Shown here in pieces: positions 63,834-64,000 of a stretch of DNA of 64,000 bases (the first letter of the stretch is position 1; each line of letters starts with the position of its first letter). Source of the DNA: Hyphomonadaceae bacterium (GTDB taxonomy: Bacteria; Pseudomonadota; Alphaproteobacteria; Caulobacterales; Aquidulcibacteraceae); NCBI GenBank assembly GCA_021731815.1, contig JAKFWO010000006.1, positions 1,806 to 65,805 on the forward strand. The letters run 5' to 3'. The notes beneath the pieces are model-generated. The model had not been told where the DNA came from. It saw only the letters and a program-made list of their open reading frames with translations, and made no database searches. A program made the position numbers and the translations under genes.

Positions 63834-64000
63834 GTTTTCTCCCAAGGACTTTCCTGGAATTGGGCCGACTGTCGTATCGGCCTGGGTGCCTTATGGGTAC
63901 CAAAAAATCGGAAAGCGCAGGAAAGCTCAGGCAACACATCGGCCGGTTTTAGCGGCTTTGCCCTTACGGCCCCAGGGTGCTCCATGTTTGAGCGGGCAAG
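63834..64000. other. Sequence after tRNA-Gly, no gene seen
   Basis: 167 bp to the window end. There is no clear terminator hairpin and no integrase or att-site signature that I can confirm, although the 3' end of a tRNA-Gly is a common integration site. Short frames here overlap the tRNA on the opposite strand and look spurious. Confidence 0.4.

Noticed and set aside
63727-63985. Minus-strand frames with text such as KGFEPSTPTLARL or GEGIRTLDPNLGKV
   Set aside because: These run antisense through tRNA-Gly; this type of product is a well-known annotation artefact.

Overview
The window is a 64 kb piece of a GC-rich (roughly 60-65 %) alphaproteobacterial chromosome. The clues are gene order and gene type: rpmH-rnpA-yidC-engB-argB, argH-lptM-lysA, hrcA-grpE, a one-cysteine DksA, a PleC-like histidine kinase, three TonB-dependent receptors and a GTTC-N7-GTTC SOS box in front of recA. 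A Caulobacterales- or Sphingomonadales-like lineage, or a related order, fits; I cannot name a species. Almost everything is chromosomal core. No insertion sequence, prophage or CRISPR array was found.

Layout. 0-0.7 kb: the 3' part of a Sel1-repeat gene built from near-identical 111-bp units, followed by a stray WD40 fragment. 0.8-2.7 kb: J-domain gene, trmD and rplS (minus strand). 2.8-4.5 kb: a stand-alone DUF262/DUF1524 (GmrSD-like) gene, the only clear defence-type gene. 5-10.5 kb: DUF1499 protein, secreted S9 dipeptidyl peptidase, periplasmic helical-repeat protein, DksA and L31. 10.5-13.7 kb: TetR regulator divergent from a TonB receptor. 13.8-16 kb: rpsU, hrcA, grpE. 16-20.3 kb: murG, murC and a chain of overlapping small genes (Trm112-like, DUF971, M23 peptidase). 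20.4-25.4 kb: pdxH, lysA, lptM, argH, a small membrane protein and a RidA protein. 25.9-30 kb: DUF1223 protein, recA, GtrA protein, rlmN. 30.1-32.5 kb: cheR-cheB-cheY without cheA/cheW. 32.6-37.4 kb: ABC-F ATPase, an unknown gene, and glnK-amtB with a sigma-54-like promoter. 37.7-40 kb: an unusual TIR-like/transmembrane/MORN protein coupled to an SDR gene. 40-49.3 kb: purine salvage genes (nucleoside phosphorylase, adenosine deaminase, guanine deaminase) with a TonB receptor, an FkbM methyltransferase and a PleC-like kinase. 49.4-56 kb: sodC, DUF1036 protein, argB, engB, yidC, rnpA, rpmH. 56.3-60.3 kb: DUF547, TVP38-type membrane protein, FAD/NAD disulfide oxidoreductase, rsmE. 60.4-63.8 kb: a 2OG-Fe(II) oxygenase gene, a third TonB receptor, and tRNA-Gly(GCC).

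The most striking pattern is one that no single gene explains: short tandem duplications (10-33 bp, two to five copies) recur right at gene ends, often across a stop or start codon (rplS, DUF1499, rpmE, Trm112, amtB, fkbM, guaD, 2OG oxygenase). Where the repeat lies inside a coding sequence its unit is a multiple of three. Other points of interest are a probable AUC start codon in rpsU, the TIR-like/MORN fusion, the lone GmrSD-like gene, metal-ligand substitutions in SodC and the M23 peptidase, and the Sel1/WD40 hybrid end.
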